DNA from: Candidatus Enterococcus wittei
Lineage (GTDB): Bacteria; Bacillota; Bacilli; Lactobacillales; Enterococcaceae
Direction of reading: 5' to 3'
NCBI RefSeq assembly: GCF_002140175.1
Contig: NZ_NGMO01000001.1
Coordinates: forward strand, 180,292-244,291
Length of the DNA: 64,000 nucleotides
A program made the position numbers and the translations under genes. Below are positions 1 through 9,962 of this stretch, piece by piece (positions within the stretch are counted from its first letter, which is position 1; each line of letters begins with the position of its first letter). Under the pieces are notes generated by a model that was not told where the DNA came from, made no database searches, and was given only the letters and a program-made list of their open reading frames with translations.

Positions 1-728
1 ATTTTGGTTTCTAGTTCACCAATCTTACTGTTATACATATCAATAACATCTAAAATTTGTGCCAATAAAAACTTGTGATGACTTCTGAAAAAGCCAGTAA
101 GTCCTTCCACTAATTCCGGCACTTTAAATTTTAAAGAAGTATAAACAGCCGCTTCAACTTTTTCTGCAGTAATATCTTCCTCATTAATCAATAGATTTAA
201 TAAATTTCTTCCAGATAATCCGAATATATCTGTCATGTAAGAAGTTATTTTAATTCCGGCAGTCTGTAAAATTTTGTGCGCGCGATTCTTTTCTCGATTT
301 CTAGATTCGATCCACATTTTTCTTAACCGTGTGAGTTCACGCAAATCTTGTATAGGTTCCTCTGGAACAAAACTTTTGGGAATCAAACCTACTCGCAGCA
401 ACTTAGCAATCCAACTTGCATCTTTTTTATCCGTTTTTTGCCCAGGAATATTTTTAATTTTATACGGATTAGCTAGAACTAAGTCGAAATTTCCTTGAAG
501 AATGTGCCAAACCGGTTTCCAATAAATACCTGTACTTTCCATAGCGACAATCTCACAATCAAAATCCGTTAGCCATTCATGTAGGGCTAATAATCCTTTG
601 GTGGTCGTATCAAATTTTTGTAGATGTTTTTTTGGTCTGGTAGAAGTAAGCGGACCTTGTAAAACACAAGCAACAACATTACTTTGATGGACATCTAATC
701 CAGCACAGCATTCGTAAATGATTTCCAT
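1..728 (-). CDS. IS110-family transposase, N-terminal part (cut by window edge)
   Basis: An open frame of about 242 codons runs on the minus strand from ATG at 728 off the left edge, so no stop is seen. The translation begins MEIIYECCAGLDVHQSNVV and carries, in order, GLDVHQ, AMESTGIYWKPV and GQKTDKKDASWIAKLL. These are the D, E and DD positions of the DEDD (RuvC-like) catalytic domain of IS110-family transposases. The C-terminal domain with its serine motif lies outside the window. The start is supported by a GGAAAGGAG Shine-Dalgarno about nine bases upstream. Whether the gene is intact cannot be said from here. Family assignment is firm; the exact IS is not known. Confidence 0.88.
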   Translation of the reverse strand, partial: MEIIYECCAGLDVHQSNVVACVLQGPLTSTRPKKHLQKFDTTTKGLLALHEWLTDFDCEIVAMESTGIYWKPVWHILQGNFDLVLANPYKIKNIPGQKTDKKDASWIAKLLRVGLIPKSFVPEEPIQDLRELTRLRKMWIESRNREKNRAHKILQTAGIKITSYMTDIFGLSGRNLLNLLINEEDITAEKVEAAVYTSLKFKVPELVEGLTGFFRSHHKFLLAQILDVIDMYNSKIGELETK

Positions 729-734
729 AAAAAG

Positions 735-768
735 GCACTCCTTTCCCATGATTTTAGGAAAGGAGTGC
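735..768 (-). promoter_or_regulatory. Hairpin covering the ribosome-binding site of the IS110 transposase
   Basis: A perfect 12-bp inverted repeat (arms 735-746 and 757-768, 10-nt loop) lies directly upstream of the transposase start. In the mRNA the 3' arm contains the Shine-Dalgarno GGAAAGGAG, so folding would hide it. Other IS elements use such structures to block translation from transcripts entering from outside. That role here is inference. Confidence 0.6.
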
Positions 769-966
769 TTTATTTCATGTAAAATCAAATTTTTATACAC
801 ATGCTCATTGGCAATATTTCAAGGTTCTCGAGAAATAAAGCAAGCCAGTTTGACAATCGGCATCACTTGCTTTTCCAAAATAATGGCGGCTTTTTTCCTT
901 TCCCCTATAATTGTACTACAATCTTACCTTTCATTCTTCAGGGTGAATGAGTTTGCGAATTCATGT

Positions 967-983
967 GTGTTTGACAAAGAGCC
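967..983 (+). mobile_element. Solo ISL3-family terminal inverted repeat
   Basis: The sequence GTTTGACAAAGAGCC ending at 983 is the right-end terminal repeat of ISL3-family elements (GGCTCTTTGTCAAAC on the other strand). It matches the right end of the ISL3 copy ending at 11557. No ISL3 transposase is attached; the IS110 transposase lies just to the left, so this is probably the stump of an ISL3 element broken by later insertion. Confidence 0.6.
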
Positions 984-999
984 AAGAATAATAGGATTC

Positions 1000-1038
1000 A
1001 AATAAACAAAAAACTGATCTTCCATAATGGAAGATCAG
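1000..1038 (-). terminator. Rho-independent terminator of the 1058-1258 cold-shock gene
   Basis: Read on the minus strand, CTGATCTTCCAT and ATGGAAGATCAG form a hairpin followed by TTTTTTG, about 20 nt after the csp stop codon. Confidence 0.8.
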
Positions 1039-1057
1039 TCGATCAGTTATCGTTTAA

Positions 1058-1258
1058 TTAAGCTTTAACGATGTTTACTGCTTGTGGTCCACGTTGACCA
1101 TCTTCAACATCAAATGTTACTGCTTGGCCTTCTTCTAAAGTTTTGAAGCCTTCGTCTTGGATAGCTGAGAAATGGGCAAATACATCATTACCATCTTCCG
1201 CTGTGATAAAACCAAAACCTTTATCTGCATTAAACCATTTTACTGTACCGTTACTCAT
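1058..1258 (-). CDS. csp: Cold-shock protein (CspA family)
   Basis: This is a 66-residue single-domain nucleic-acid chaperone that binds single-stranded RNA and melts mRNA structure in the cytoplasm. The RNA-binding motifs are visible: RNP1 KGFGFI near residues 13-18 and RNP2 VFAHF near 26-30. Length matches the family (65-70 aa). The start is supported by an AGGAGG Shine-Dalgarno. It has a long leader of roughly 120 nt, as is common for cold-induced csp genes, and its own terminator, so it is monocistronic. It separates the IS110 remnant from the giant toxin-like gene. A second csp is at 29.3 kb. Family assignment is certain; which paralogue it is cannot be told. Confidence 0.96.
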   Translation of the reverse strand: MSNGTVKWFNADKGFGFITAEDGNDVFAHFSAIQDEGFKTLEEGQAVTFDVEDGQRGPQAVNIVKA

Positions 1259-1382
1259 GTATATTTCCTCCTGTTACGTATCAATTTACGTGTTTGATTG
1301 CAATAACTTTGATTAGCAAAAGGAGTCCTACACAGATTAACTGTTATAGCTCAAATTACATTTCAAAATAGATTACTTATTT

Positions 1383-1391
1383 ACTATAGCA
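1383..1391 (-). promoter_or_regulatory. Extended -10 promoter for the csp gene
   Basis: On the minus strand TGCTATAGT forms an extended -10 (TGn plus TATAGT). A start just below it gives a csp leader of about 115 nt. No good -35 is seen, which is typical of extended -10 promoters. Confidence 0.5.
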
Positions 1392-1674
1392 TGGGTAAAA
1401 TGAAAACACAAGTATAAACACTTGTCTTACGAACTCTTTTTAGCGAATAAAAGCACTGATATCGTAGGTGAAAATAATGAACACTCATCCTTTGTTGAAC
1501 AGCAAGCTGTCTTTACCATCTTTGTAAGCAGAGGTTTAACATATCCCACTAAATGGAACCCTTTCCTCTGTAATTAAGTGGCGACCTCCTTATCTGGCAG
1601 CTTTATACCGACATTTTGGAACTATGCTAAATTAAAACACAACCTATTTTTAGTTAATTTATAGTTATGTATGG
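1392..1674. other. Intergenic stretch between csp promoter and giant gene, no gene seen
   Basis: About 280 AT-rich bases with no convincing open frame and no strong hairpin. It is downstream of the giant minus-strand gene, yet no clear rho-independent terminator for that gene was found and no small gene that might encode an immunity or chaperone partner. Confidence 0.6.
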
Positions 1675-4600
1675 TTAAAGTTGCGACTGTAACTCTTTTT
1701 TTTTCTTGCCTGAACGTTGGCTCAAAGTGGTTTTATTTCTAATATTGCTTTCTTCTATACTAGTCACTTTAAGATTTAAAAAACTTTTCATCCTAGTGGT
1801 CGTTTGTTTTATCTCACTAGATGTCGAGTTGCCAGTTATACTTGACGAAATAGCACTTTCTGACGTCACTTCTACTTGTTCTTGTGACTTGATTAATTCA
1901 AGATCCTTCTTTAATAGTTGGTAATTGTATATATGATCCAAAGCTAGTAGTTGAATCATAAAACCCTTTCCTAAGCCTAGCTTATCCGTGTTTCTTGTGA
2001 CACGAGTTGGAACTAGGTCGTCATAGCTTCTCCCCTCAACAAAATCTCTGAGAATAATTGTAACAACTTCCGCATCCGTCAACAAAAAATTAACCTTTAA
2101 CATTGGATCTACATCAATTGCTCGAGCAACAGCTTCTTTTGATAAATTCGGTAATTTTAGCTCCTTAGCCAATTGTGCAACAAATCGTTCGAAGCCCTCA
2201 GATTCTACTACGGCTTGAAAATTTTCATGGATTGAAGATAATATACTTTTTCCAGAAAAACGAAAGCCTTTGCTTGGAAAACTGTATCTCATTAAATCGA
2301 CTGTTTTTGAAGTAAGATGTGTCGTTTCATGCATAACTGCTTCTTCTATAGGTGTTTTCAGCTCAATTGCTGGGTCAAAATCTGGATTAAAATGGAATGA
2401 ATCAGCTAAAATCATCATTCGACATTCACTATCATATCTCATTGCGAATGCCCGCGGTATAAACTTATTAAGTGATGTATAATAGACTTGTGAGTCTCCT
2501 TGCTGAACCAAGTCACTTGAGACAACCCAAATATTTTCAAAACCCCAGTCCCTGGTTTGTTGAAGGAACTTCTCTCCTTTTTCCGCTATCGCTAACAATC
2601 GTTCGAGGCTTTCTCTTAAGATTTCTTCTTTATTGACCACTTCCTCCAAGTTAAACATTTTTGTCAAATATTCTCCTAACCTAGTTTCCGAAATGGTTGC
2701 TTGACAGAGAGTAATATTACACTTTAGTATTGCTCGATCGAAATAGTCCTGAGCTGTTCTAAATTCTTCTGACAGTTCTTCGATAAACGGCTTGAGAAAG
2801 GGTGGGACCGTATTTGACTGAAGCCCAGTAAATACACGGAAATTTATATCATAATATTCTTTAATCCTTTTAATAATACCCTCTCTAATCGGTGCATCGT
2901 TCACTAGATAAGCAGGAGTTGGTGTCGAGATAAATCCAGACAACGGCGGAAGTACGACATTAGGATTTTCCGTTCTTTCAGCTACTTCTTCATAAACTAT
3001 TGCGTTTCTGTGTTTGGTCCATTCCTCTCCTTTCCCAGCGGATGGTGGAAGTTTATTATAGTCCGTAACCACCCCAGTTTCACTCATCTGTAATGACCCT
3101 CCATGTGAAGTACTTGGCATTTCTCCTAGTGAAGAACTGCTGGACGATTTTTTTTTAGTGTCACTTTTCCCTCCATAAAATAGAAGTTCTCCCTCCTCTT
3201 CAATTCCTCTCATCATTTGTTGCTTTTCCAAGGCTGTTTCCATGCGAAATTGAGTCATTTCCGTATCAAATTTCAATACAGTCATCGCCTCATTAAAATT
3301 TTTTTTGACTAAGTGATACCGATTTCTCTCCTTATTCAATAAGATTAACGGAATGTAGTGATCTACGATTTTGATATAAGACCTTCCTAACTCATTCCAT
3401 AACAATCCTTTTTCATCTGGAGCAGAAAGTCCACTTGGATTCTTCAACGTCTCAAACTGGTCTAGCATCCCAGCGATTTGTTTCTCTAATTCCTTCGACA
3501 CAAAAGGAGAAGTTGGTGCTTCGAAATACCACTCAACTCCATTATAGTTCACCGAAAATATCTTTTCCCCATCATATACATCAAACCGTACTCCGTGCTC
3601 CTTGATAGGTGTGATCTTCACAGGAATCAATTCCCCATTCATTGTAATAAAATGCTGTGTTTCTTCTCCTTCCTTTGCCACTGTCAGGATTGGACCCTCT
3701 CCATAAGCCTTTGAATTCATGTTTTCTACGATAACAAACACTTGCTTTTCATCTAGTTTGACTTTTAGTCGATGAAGCAACGCAATTTGATCGGCCCTAA
3801 AGGTCACAGGCCCTTTAAAAGTTTCTAATTGCTTTCCCTTTAGCATATATAACTTTCCAAATACATCCTCAGTTTCTAGATTCGTCACTTGCATATATAG
3901 ATGATCTTTCACTCGCCTCACCGGCACCTCCAGTCCGTTGCCCGGCAAATGTGCCATCACAATTTTTTGAGAAACAGGCGCTCTGTTCTTTTCCAGTGCT
4001 TCCAGTCGTTCTAAAAGTAGTTTGATCTCACTACTCACACGTGCTTGGTTTTGCCATTTCAATAATGCCTTGGTAACGAGTCGTCCCCCATCTATTACTA
4101 ACTCAACCCCTGGATCGAAGTATCGTACAATATTGATCAAAACTTTCCTGATCTCAGCCATTTTAGGAACAAAATGCGCACTCTTCTGAATAGCATTTTT
4201 TATTCCTCCTTGTATAATAGCTCTTGCCATCCCTAAAGCGAATTTCGTATTAAGGGCGGTAATCTGCCCTAAAACTGGGATCAAGAGTATGGCATCGATT
4301 ATACAAGAAGGAACTGCTTCAGCCGCATCTTGATTGATGATCCCAGTTACACAATCATAAAATGGAATAAAATGCTTGATTACATCCCAAATTTGTTCAT
4401 TGCGTGTTTTGTCATTTCCCGACTCATACAGTTGTTGATACAGATGATCACTATGCGTGCGACTAAGTGTCTCAATCAGCCCTTGCATCTCCGTACCATG
4501 GGATAACTCCTTGTCTCGATTCACACGATTGGTAAATGTGTAGAGATTTTTCCCAATCCGGATCATATCTCCTTCTTTTTTGTAACCATGGATCCATATG

Positions 4601-7600
4601 TCTTGATGATCTAATAATCCATATTTAAGGTATAACAGTGGATCCTTATCGACTCGATATATGACATAGCCACCTTCTTTATCCAATCTTTTCAACGCAT
4701 ACCAGCGCTCTTTATCTCCCTGAATTGCCACGAATAGATCCGTTTTGTCTAGATTCAGCGTTGTATCCCACCACGTCACTCGCCCCTTAACATTAATAAG
4801 AAGCATTCCACCTGTCCCAGGTGCACCACCTGTATAATGAATTTCATTTTTCAACTCGGCTTTCCCCTCGTAAAGATGGGTCTCTTCGGAAAAAATAAAA
4901 TCGATTTCCTGTTGATCGATCGACCTCAACGCAAATTCAATCAGTTTTTTATCAAAAAGAAAATAGGATTCTGACACGGCTTTGGTCAAACGAGTATACC
5001 ATTCTTCTAAATTAGGTGGTGTCCATTGCTCAGGACAAGGCTCTCTTCCACCAAGATATACTTGCTCTAACATATACTTGGTGTAAGGAAACCCACGTTC
5101 AAGACATATATTCGCTACCTCTTCTGCTAACGCCTTTTTACGGCGCCATTCAAGCATCGCTTCTTGATATTTTTTAAACAGATTATTGATTATCTCTTGA
5201 TTTTCCATGAGTTTGAAATAACCTCTTTGCCAATAGCCTATAAATGTTTGAAGGATGACTTCTTGATGGTTCCCATTTTTTAAAGCCTCACGTAACAAAT
5301 CCGGTTCTAGTTGTACAGTGGCGAGCAATGCTGGTATCAGGAGAATCCGCCACTCTTCAAGAGTGTTTGCTCCTGCTTCCATCACTTTTTCCAAGAAAAA
5401 TGCGCCTAAGATACGAATCTCTGTTTGGTTGAAGTGCGTGAGGTGCCCAGAACTTTTTAAAAAAGTTGCCCCCATCAACTGCATCAAAGAACCATAATCA
5501 GAGACCAACAATTCATCTGCCAAAGCACTTGTCTCAAGAAAATAATTGGGTAACACTTGATTGACACATGCTACCCACAGCTTTTTAAAAATGATTTCTT
5601 CTTTTTCTAAATTCTTTTCCTGCTGTAAAGAGACACTAAGAGGATGAAAACTAACAAAACCTGTCTTTTTCAATTCATCGACCTCAAATAAATTTCTAAG
5701 ATGACCAATGGTGAATTGAGATGGATTTTCGGGTGACTCAAGGATCTTCTGTAGCATGTACGTTTCAACCGAGCTTCCTAACACATTTTCAATGACCCAT
5801 TTCATCACTGTTGATTTAGCATCATTGACAGATATGTTCTCTCCTACTTTTCCCCCATAAAGATTCAATTCATAAAGGATCACTTTCGTTAATGGTTGGA
5901 GCTTCTCATTCGTAAAAACCATTCCGCTACCTTCTTGTGTGAACCATTTCCCCACAGCGACCATTATCTGTTCTTTTTTAGGATCTTTAGATAGTAACCC
6001 TTTATTGATAAAAAAATGTTTGACTTGTTTCATCACATTTGGATTACGCCATTGACCAGTATCATACGTAGCGTTTGTTGTTTTTTGGGGATTCTCTGTG
6101 GTTACTGGAATTTGTGTACTCGTCACTTCTTGTTGACTATCTTCATATGGTTTAGGAGTACTCAAAGAGGAATTATCATTTTCAGCTATGCTATTCATCC
6201 ATTTGAGTAAAGTTGATTCTGCTTCTTTTTCTGAAATCACCACGTCCTCTTTCAATCCAAGGAGGCGTTTAGCTAATGGCTTCACTTTAGTGAAATCCAA
6301 TGTCTTTTGCGTTTCTTTTTCAAGTAATACCCAATGCGTGATCGTTTGAATCAGTTCATTTGGACTATCTCCCTTGAGTTCTACGCCTCTTTCAATTAAA
6401 AAATCAATGACACTTTTGCGTAACTGACTTTTTTGTTTCTTACTTAATTTAGTAAGGGGAGTTTTCTTAGGTTCACTTGCTACTTGCTTGATGGGATCAT
6501 CCGCATTTTTACTTAGAAATGTCCTGATTTTTTGATTTATCTCATGATTTTTTTTGTTTCCCCCTGCTTGTACCTTGTCAATCTCAGCGATACTGATTTC
6601 CTTGTAGGTATAACCTGCCTGGGCATTGTTATTTTCCCATTGAAGTAAGAGCTGTCGTGCCTCTTCTTCTGTTACTTCTTTCACTATAATTCCGTACTCC
6701 TTTTGAAGGAGTTTTGCGACCTTTTTTTCTCTTTCTGAAATGGTTGCGTATGTTTTTCCTTCAAGGATCCAGCCTTGCATTCCTCGAACCAATTCACTTG
6801 CGGACAGATTCCTAAAAGTAACATCCTGCTTAATGAGTAATTTTCTAACAGCCTCATTCACTGCTGATGTTTTGTCTCGCTCCTTAAAGAGAAGTTCATT
6901 ATAATAAACAGCGATGATTGGTTGAGACTTATCAATTGTCGGTGGTCGATCATTGATAAAGTCTACATAAATTTGATCACTTTCTTTTTTTTGATTTTGA
7001 TATTGAGTAATCAGAGAGGTCTCTAATTGCGATAATTTATATGGGAGCGTGCCCTCAGTGACTTCTTTATAAACATAGTCTTCTAACAGCGTGTTGACTT
7101 TCCATTGCATAAAAATTCTCTGTAGTCTTGTAGGTGATATAAATTCCCCCAATCTTAGATTTTCAATGCCATAAGCTTTCAAAATGAAATACATCCAAAA
7201 CTGTTCTTTTGCTGTTTGGTCAAATTTTTCCTTCCTAACCCATTTCTGATACGCTCCCACTAGTTCATTTACAGAAATATTGTGGATCTCAACCCCTTCG
7301 TTAAGGAAAAAATCCTTCATTTTTTTATTCACACTACTGGTTTTATTTCGTTTTTGAAAAAGCTCATAATCATAATAGAATATTGGCAGGGGCTCTTGAA
7401 ACCGTGTCGGTGGAATAGCAGAGGTTATAATACTTCCAACGATTTTATTGACTTGTTCCAATTCAGAGTCGCTTGTGGACGTTTGGTTTACATTCGCCTG
7501 ACTGATTACTTTGGTTGTCTCCGCATAAATTTGTGGTTCGTTTAGGGACGCTTGCATCTCTTCTTCAAATGTAAAACCCATCAAAGCATTATTATTTTTC

Positions 7601-9300
7601 CATTGTTGGAAAATATCTTTTCCTCTAGTATCTGAAAGGTTTTCTTCAGCAAGTCCTGATGATTTGAGAATCATACGAGCTATCTGGTTACGTCTATCTT
7701 CTGCATTCGTTCCACCTTCATCTACCCATTTCTGTGCAGATAAAATGATCTCAAGATTGGACGAATCATTACACAAGATCTTCTGTTCACATAGAAACGA
7801 CTTGATGTTTTGATTAACCGTATCTGTTTCACCACGCTTTTGAAAAATATCAGCATCATCCCAGACAGGGCTCAGTGACTCACTCGTTGATAATAAAAGT
7901 GTTTGATTATTTAAATAAGCACTAACTATGCGATTTATTTTTGCTTTTAATATGGTATCTATAGAAATTTTAGCAATTTTCTCTTCAGAAATTGGACTTG
8001 CTTCAGCTCCTAAGAATTGAAGAACATCTAAATGTTTTATGTATTGATCCATCGTTTTTGAAAAATCCTCTGCCAACTGCCAAAGTTGAGTAAAAAAACT
8101 CACTTCTTCAACATTCAACACAGGTACATTTTTCCCAGTCGTCTCTCGTAGTTTTCTTTTTTGCTTGTTTCTTTTTTGTTTGTTTCTCTCTTGATTTTTC
8201 CACTTTTGATTTTTTGGTTTCTTTTTTGAATTATTTGTTGACATCGAGTAGTTAACTGGGAGAGTATTCACTAAATCTGTTAAGTTCTTTTCTCTTTCTA
8301 AACTTGCCGATACTTGTTCCCCATAGTCCCCTGAAAAGCTTCGACTTAGCAACTCTAGAAAATAATGGATCACCGATCCACTACTTCTTCCTACTGGCTC
8401 TTGAGTATAGGATGTATGCTCATGTTGATTAAGAAAATGAGCAAATAGGTCAGCTAATCCGCCCCAAAATATTTCTATTAGCTGATTATGTAAGTTTGTA
8501 GGCATACCTTTTATGTCATATATACTTTGATTTTTCCTTTTTTCTAAGTATGTTTGAAAGGTGGCTCTTAATTTTTGAACCAAATCCCCAGCAAAAAAAT
8601 AACTAGCCCCTTGATCGGGCATATTTGGCTTGCGTTCAAAAGAAAAGTGTTGATTTCCACTTCCTTGTTCCGGTAGTTGATTATTTTTTTGCTGAGCTTT
8701 AGCAATTGCTTTCTGACAAATCGTTTGAACATGGTATTTTCCACTAGGATCTTTCGAATCATATTTTTCCCAAAGTCCCCATTTTTTCTCTAAATCTGCT
8801 CTAGTAGTCGTACGACATTCTAACAGTTCTGCAAGCTGATGGGCTTCCTTATGGATATGTAGACTCCAGTCATGGGTTGCATCAACTAAATTGAAAAATA
8901 GTTGCGTGAACGTTTGTTGGTGAAGCATTACTTGGGTGGTATTCTCTGGAAAAGGAGGAGTGATTCGAGTGCGATTTACGATAGAATGTGAAGCAAAGGA
9001 ACGGATATTTGTTTGATTGTCTTCATGTCTGACAACTATATATGTATTGGCTTCAAAAGCTGCGGTGGTTTGTTTGACAGCAGTTTGTTGATTTGGTCGA
9101 TCCCTTACTGGTACAAGTGTACTCAAAAGGAGGCTGGTATAAAAAAGCCCCACTGGCGTCCTAATTCCTTCAGATGACAGCTGTTGTCCAGAATGTTTAG
9201 CAATAAAGTTCAACGTCTTTTGTGCGTTTTTCGAACCATTTTTATCATTAAGTATGTTGTTGTACAAACCGATTACTTCTCTGTGATTTTTCCCTGGCAT
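1675..9300 (-). CDS. Giant toxin-like protein (~2541 aa) with central hydrophobic segment and C-terminal HExxH metallopeptidase-like domain
   Basis: Uninterrupted frame. ATG at 9300 is preferred because GGAAGGA lies nine bases upstream; ATG 9318 adds six residues but lacks a Shine-Dalgarno. Seen, in order: a mostly polar N-terminal region (1-470) with one short hydrophobic run near 50-65 and a Lys/Arg/Asn-rich stretch near 360-390; five diverged repeats of about 150 residues starting near 485, 646, 803, 953 and 1083 (theme LFQKRxKTSxVN, then GAYQKWV and LLQWENNNA); a large region with Trp/Tyr-rich strands; a hydrophobic stretch near 1646-1704 (YDCVTGII, SCIIDAILLIPVLG); a Ser-rich linker; and MHETTHLTSKTVDLMRY near 2323-2339, with H2324, E2325, H2328 and D2335 as possible zinc site. 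From memory, the hydrophobic segment and the HETTH/TVD block recall large dermonecrotic-toxin-like proteins of Pseudomonas and aspzincin-type toxin domains. No clear signal peptide, LPxTG motif or nearby immunity gene. It sits in an IS-rich island. A secreted or injected protein toxin is the best inference; function is unproven. Confidence 0.7.
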   Translation of the reverse strand: MPGKNHREVIGLYNNILNDKNGSKNAQKTLNFIAKHSGQQLSSEGIRTPVGLFYTSLLLSTLVPVRDRPNQQTAVKQTTAAFEANTYIVVRHEDNQTNIRSFASHSIVNRTRITPPFPENTTQVMLHQQTFTQLFFNLVDATHDWSLHIHKEAHQLAELLECRTTTRADLEKKWGLWEKYDSKDPSGKYHVQTICQKAIAKAQQKNNQLPEQGSGNQHFSFERKPNMPDQGASYFFAGDLVQKLRATFQTYLEKRKNQSIYDIKGMPTNLHNQLIEIFWGGLADLFAHFLNQHEHTSYTQEPVGRSSGSVIHYFLELLSRSFSGDYGEQVSASLEREKNLTDLVNTLPVNYSMSTNNSKKKPKNQKWKNQERNKQKRNKQKRKLRETTGKNVPVLNVEEVSFFTQLWQLAEDFSKTMDQYIKHLDVLQFLGAEASPISEEKIAKISIDTILKAKINRIVSAYLNNQTLLLSTSESLSPVWDDADIFQKRGETDTVNQNIKSFLCEQKILCNDSSNLEIILSAQKWVDEGGTNAEDRRNQIARMILKSSGLAEENLSDTRGKDIFQQWKNNNALMGFTFEEEMQASLNEPQIYAETTKVISQANVNQTSTSDSELEQVNKIVGSIITSAIPPTRFQEPLPIFYYDYELFQKRNKTSSVNKKMKDFFLNEGVEIHNISVNELVGAYQKWVRKEKFDQTAKEQFWMYFILKAYGIENLRLGEFISPTRLQRIFMQWKVNTLLEDYVYKEVTEGTLPYKLSQLETSLITQYQNQKKESDQIYVDFINDRPPTIDKSQPIIAVYYNELLFKERDKTSAVNEAVRKLLIKQDVTFRNLSASELVRGMQGWILEGKTYATISEREKKVAKLLQKEYGIIVKEVTEEEARQLLLQWENNNAQAGYTYKEISIAEIDKVQAGGNKKNHEINQKIRTFLSKNADDPIKQVASEPKKTPLTKLSKKQKSQLRKSVIDFLIERGVELKGDSPNELIQTITHWVLLEKETQKTLDFTKVKPLAKRLLGLKEDVVISEKEAESTLLKWMNSIAENDNSSLSTPKPYEDSQQEVTSTQIPVTTENPQKTTNATYDTGQWRNPNVMKQVKHFFINKGLLSKDPKKEQIMVAVGKWFTQEGSGMVFTNEKLQPLTKVILYELNLYGGKVGENISVNDAKSTVMKWVIENVLGSSVETYMLQKILESPENPSQFTIGHLRNLFEVDELKKTGFVSFHPLSVSLQQEKNLEKEEIIFKKLWVACVNQVLPNYFLETSALADELLVSDYGSLMQLMGATFLKSSGHLTHFNQTEIRILGAFFLEKVMEAGANTLEEWRILLIPALLATVQLEPDLLREALKNGNHQEVILQTFIGYWQRGYFKLMENQEIINNLFKKYQEAMLEWRRKKALAEEVANICLERGFPYTKYMLEQVYLGGREPCPEQWTPPNLEEWYTRLTKAVSESYFLFDKKLIEFALRSIDQQEIDFIFSEETHLYEGKAELKNEIHYTGGAPGTGGMLLINVKGRVTWWDTTLNLDKTDLFVAIQGDKERWYALKRLDKEGGYVIYRVDKDPLLYLKYGLLDHQDIWIHGYKKEGDMIRIGKNLYTFTNRVNRDKELSHGTEMQGLIETLSRTHSDHLYQQLYESGNDKTRNEQIWDVIKHFIPFYDCVTGIINQDAAEAVPSCIIDAILLIPVLGQITALNTKFALGMARAIIQGGIKNAIQKSAHFVPKMAEIRKVLINIVRYFDPGVELVIDGGRLVTKALLKWQNQARVSSEIKLLLERLEALEKNRAPVSQKIVMAHLPGNGLEVPVRRVKDHLYMQVTNLETEDVFGKLYMLKGKQLETFKGPVTFRADQIALLHRLKVKLDEKQVFVIVENMNSKAYGEGPILTVAKEGEETQHFITMNGELIPVKITPIKEHGVRFDVYDGEKIFSVNYNGVEWYFEAPTSPFVSKELEKQIAGMLDQFETLKNPSGLSAPDEKGLLWNELGRSYIKIVDHYIPLILLNKERNRYHLVKKNFNEAMTVLKFDTEMTQFRMETALEKQQMMRGIEEEGELLFYGGKSDTKKKSSSSSSLGEMPSTSHGGSLQMSETGVVTDYNKLPPSAGKGEEWTKHRNAIVYEEVAERTENPNVVLPPLSGFISTPTPAYLVNDAPIREGIIKRIKEYYDINFRVFTGLQSNTVPPFLKPFIEELSEEFRTAQDYFDRAILKCNITLCQATISETRLGEYLTKMFNLEEVVNKEEILRESLERLLAIAEKGEKFLQQTRDWGFENIWVVSSDLVQQGDSQVYYTSLNKFIPRAFAMRYDSECRMMILADSFHFNPDFDPAIELKTPIEEAVMHETTHLTSKTVDLMRYSFPSKGFRFSGKSILSSIHENFQAVVESEGFERFVAQLAKELKLPNLSKEAVARAIDVDPMLKVNFLLTDAEVVTIILRDFVEGRSYDDLVPTRVTRNTDKLGLGKGFMIQLLALDHIYNYQLLKKDLELIKSQEQVEVTSESAISSSITGNSTSSEIKQTTTRMKSFLNLKVTSIEESNIRNKTTLSQRSGKKKKELQSQL

Positions 9301-9962
9301 TTTCTTCATTCCTTCCATTAAGTTTAAAAAGGATATTTTGTTACTAAAAACTTAACCTGTTTTAAAGCTCCATACAATTACTCTCCTAAAATTAAGTGTT
9401 TTATTACTTGATTTAAAATCTCTGATTAGAGATTATCCAAAAGCATCATTTATTTTTGCGTAAAAACAGGGTTCAACAATGAAAAAGCAAAGATTAAATA
9501 AACGTTTATATTTCCTTAAACAATCGAACGTATCCAGTACTAAAATCTATGGCTCACATTTCCTTTCTATGTTTTTTTTTTAATGATTCTTTTTTAATCT
9601 GTATTCATACCAATTATAAAACAAGCAGCATCAAACGGCCTTCTAGAATTTGTGACATTTTTTATCTTTGAGATAAGTCATATGAGTCACTAAAGCTCCA
9701 CTAATATGAATGAAAACTTAGAATTTTCCAACTGATTATACGGTTGCAAGGGATTTGACACTCCCCTCTTAAAGCCTTGAAAATAAAGGACTTATCGTAA
9801 TGTTCTCGTCATATTTCTCTATACGATTTCGCAACATTTTATACTTCCCACACCCACTCATAAGAGAAAAATCATGGAAGAAAAATCTCACAACAAGCTA
9901 TAACAGGTTGTGGCAATCTGGAAAATGTGAGGTATGAACAGATTATTTTAGAGGACAGCGCA
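9301..9962. other. AT-rich intergenic region upstream of the giant gene
   Basis: About 660 bases with no gene I can support. It should contain the promoter of the giant minus-strand gene, but no convincing -35/-10 pair stands out. A consensus-like Shine-Dalgarno (TAGGAG) precedes a tiny ATG-GAG-CTT-TAA frame near 9370 on the minus strand, which is probably chance. The right part merges into the decayed mobile-element sequence starting at 9963. Confidence 0.5.

Noticed and set aside
1259-1674. Immunity or chaperone gene next to the giant gene
   Set aside because: No supported reading frame flanks the giant gene on either side except csp, so a toxin-immunity pair is not supported.
9355-9385. 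Mini-frame MEL with good TAGGAG upstream of the giant gene
   Set aside because: Three codons with no sign of attenuation structure; probably chance.
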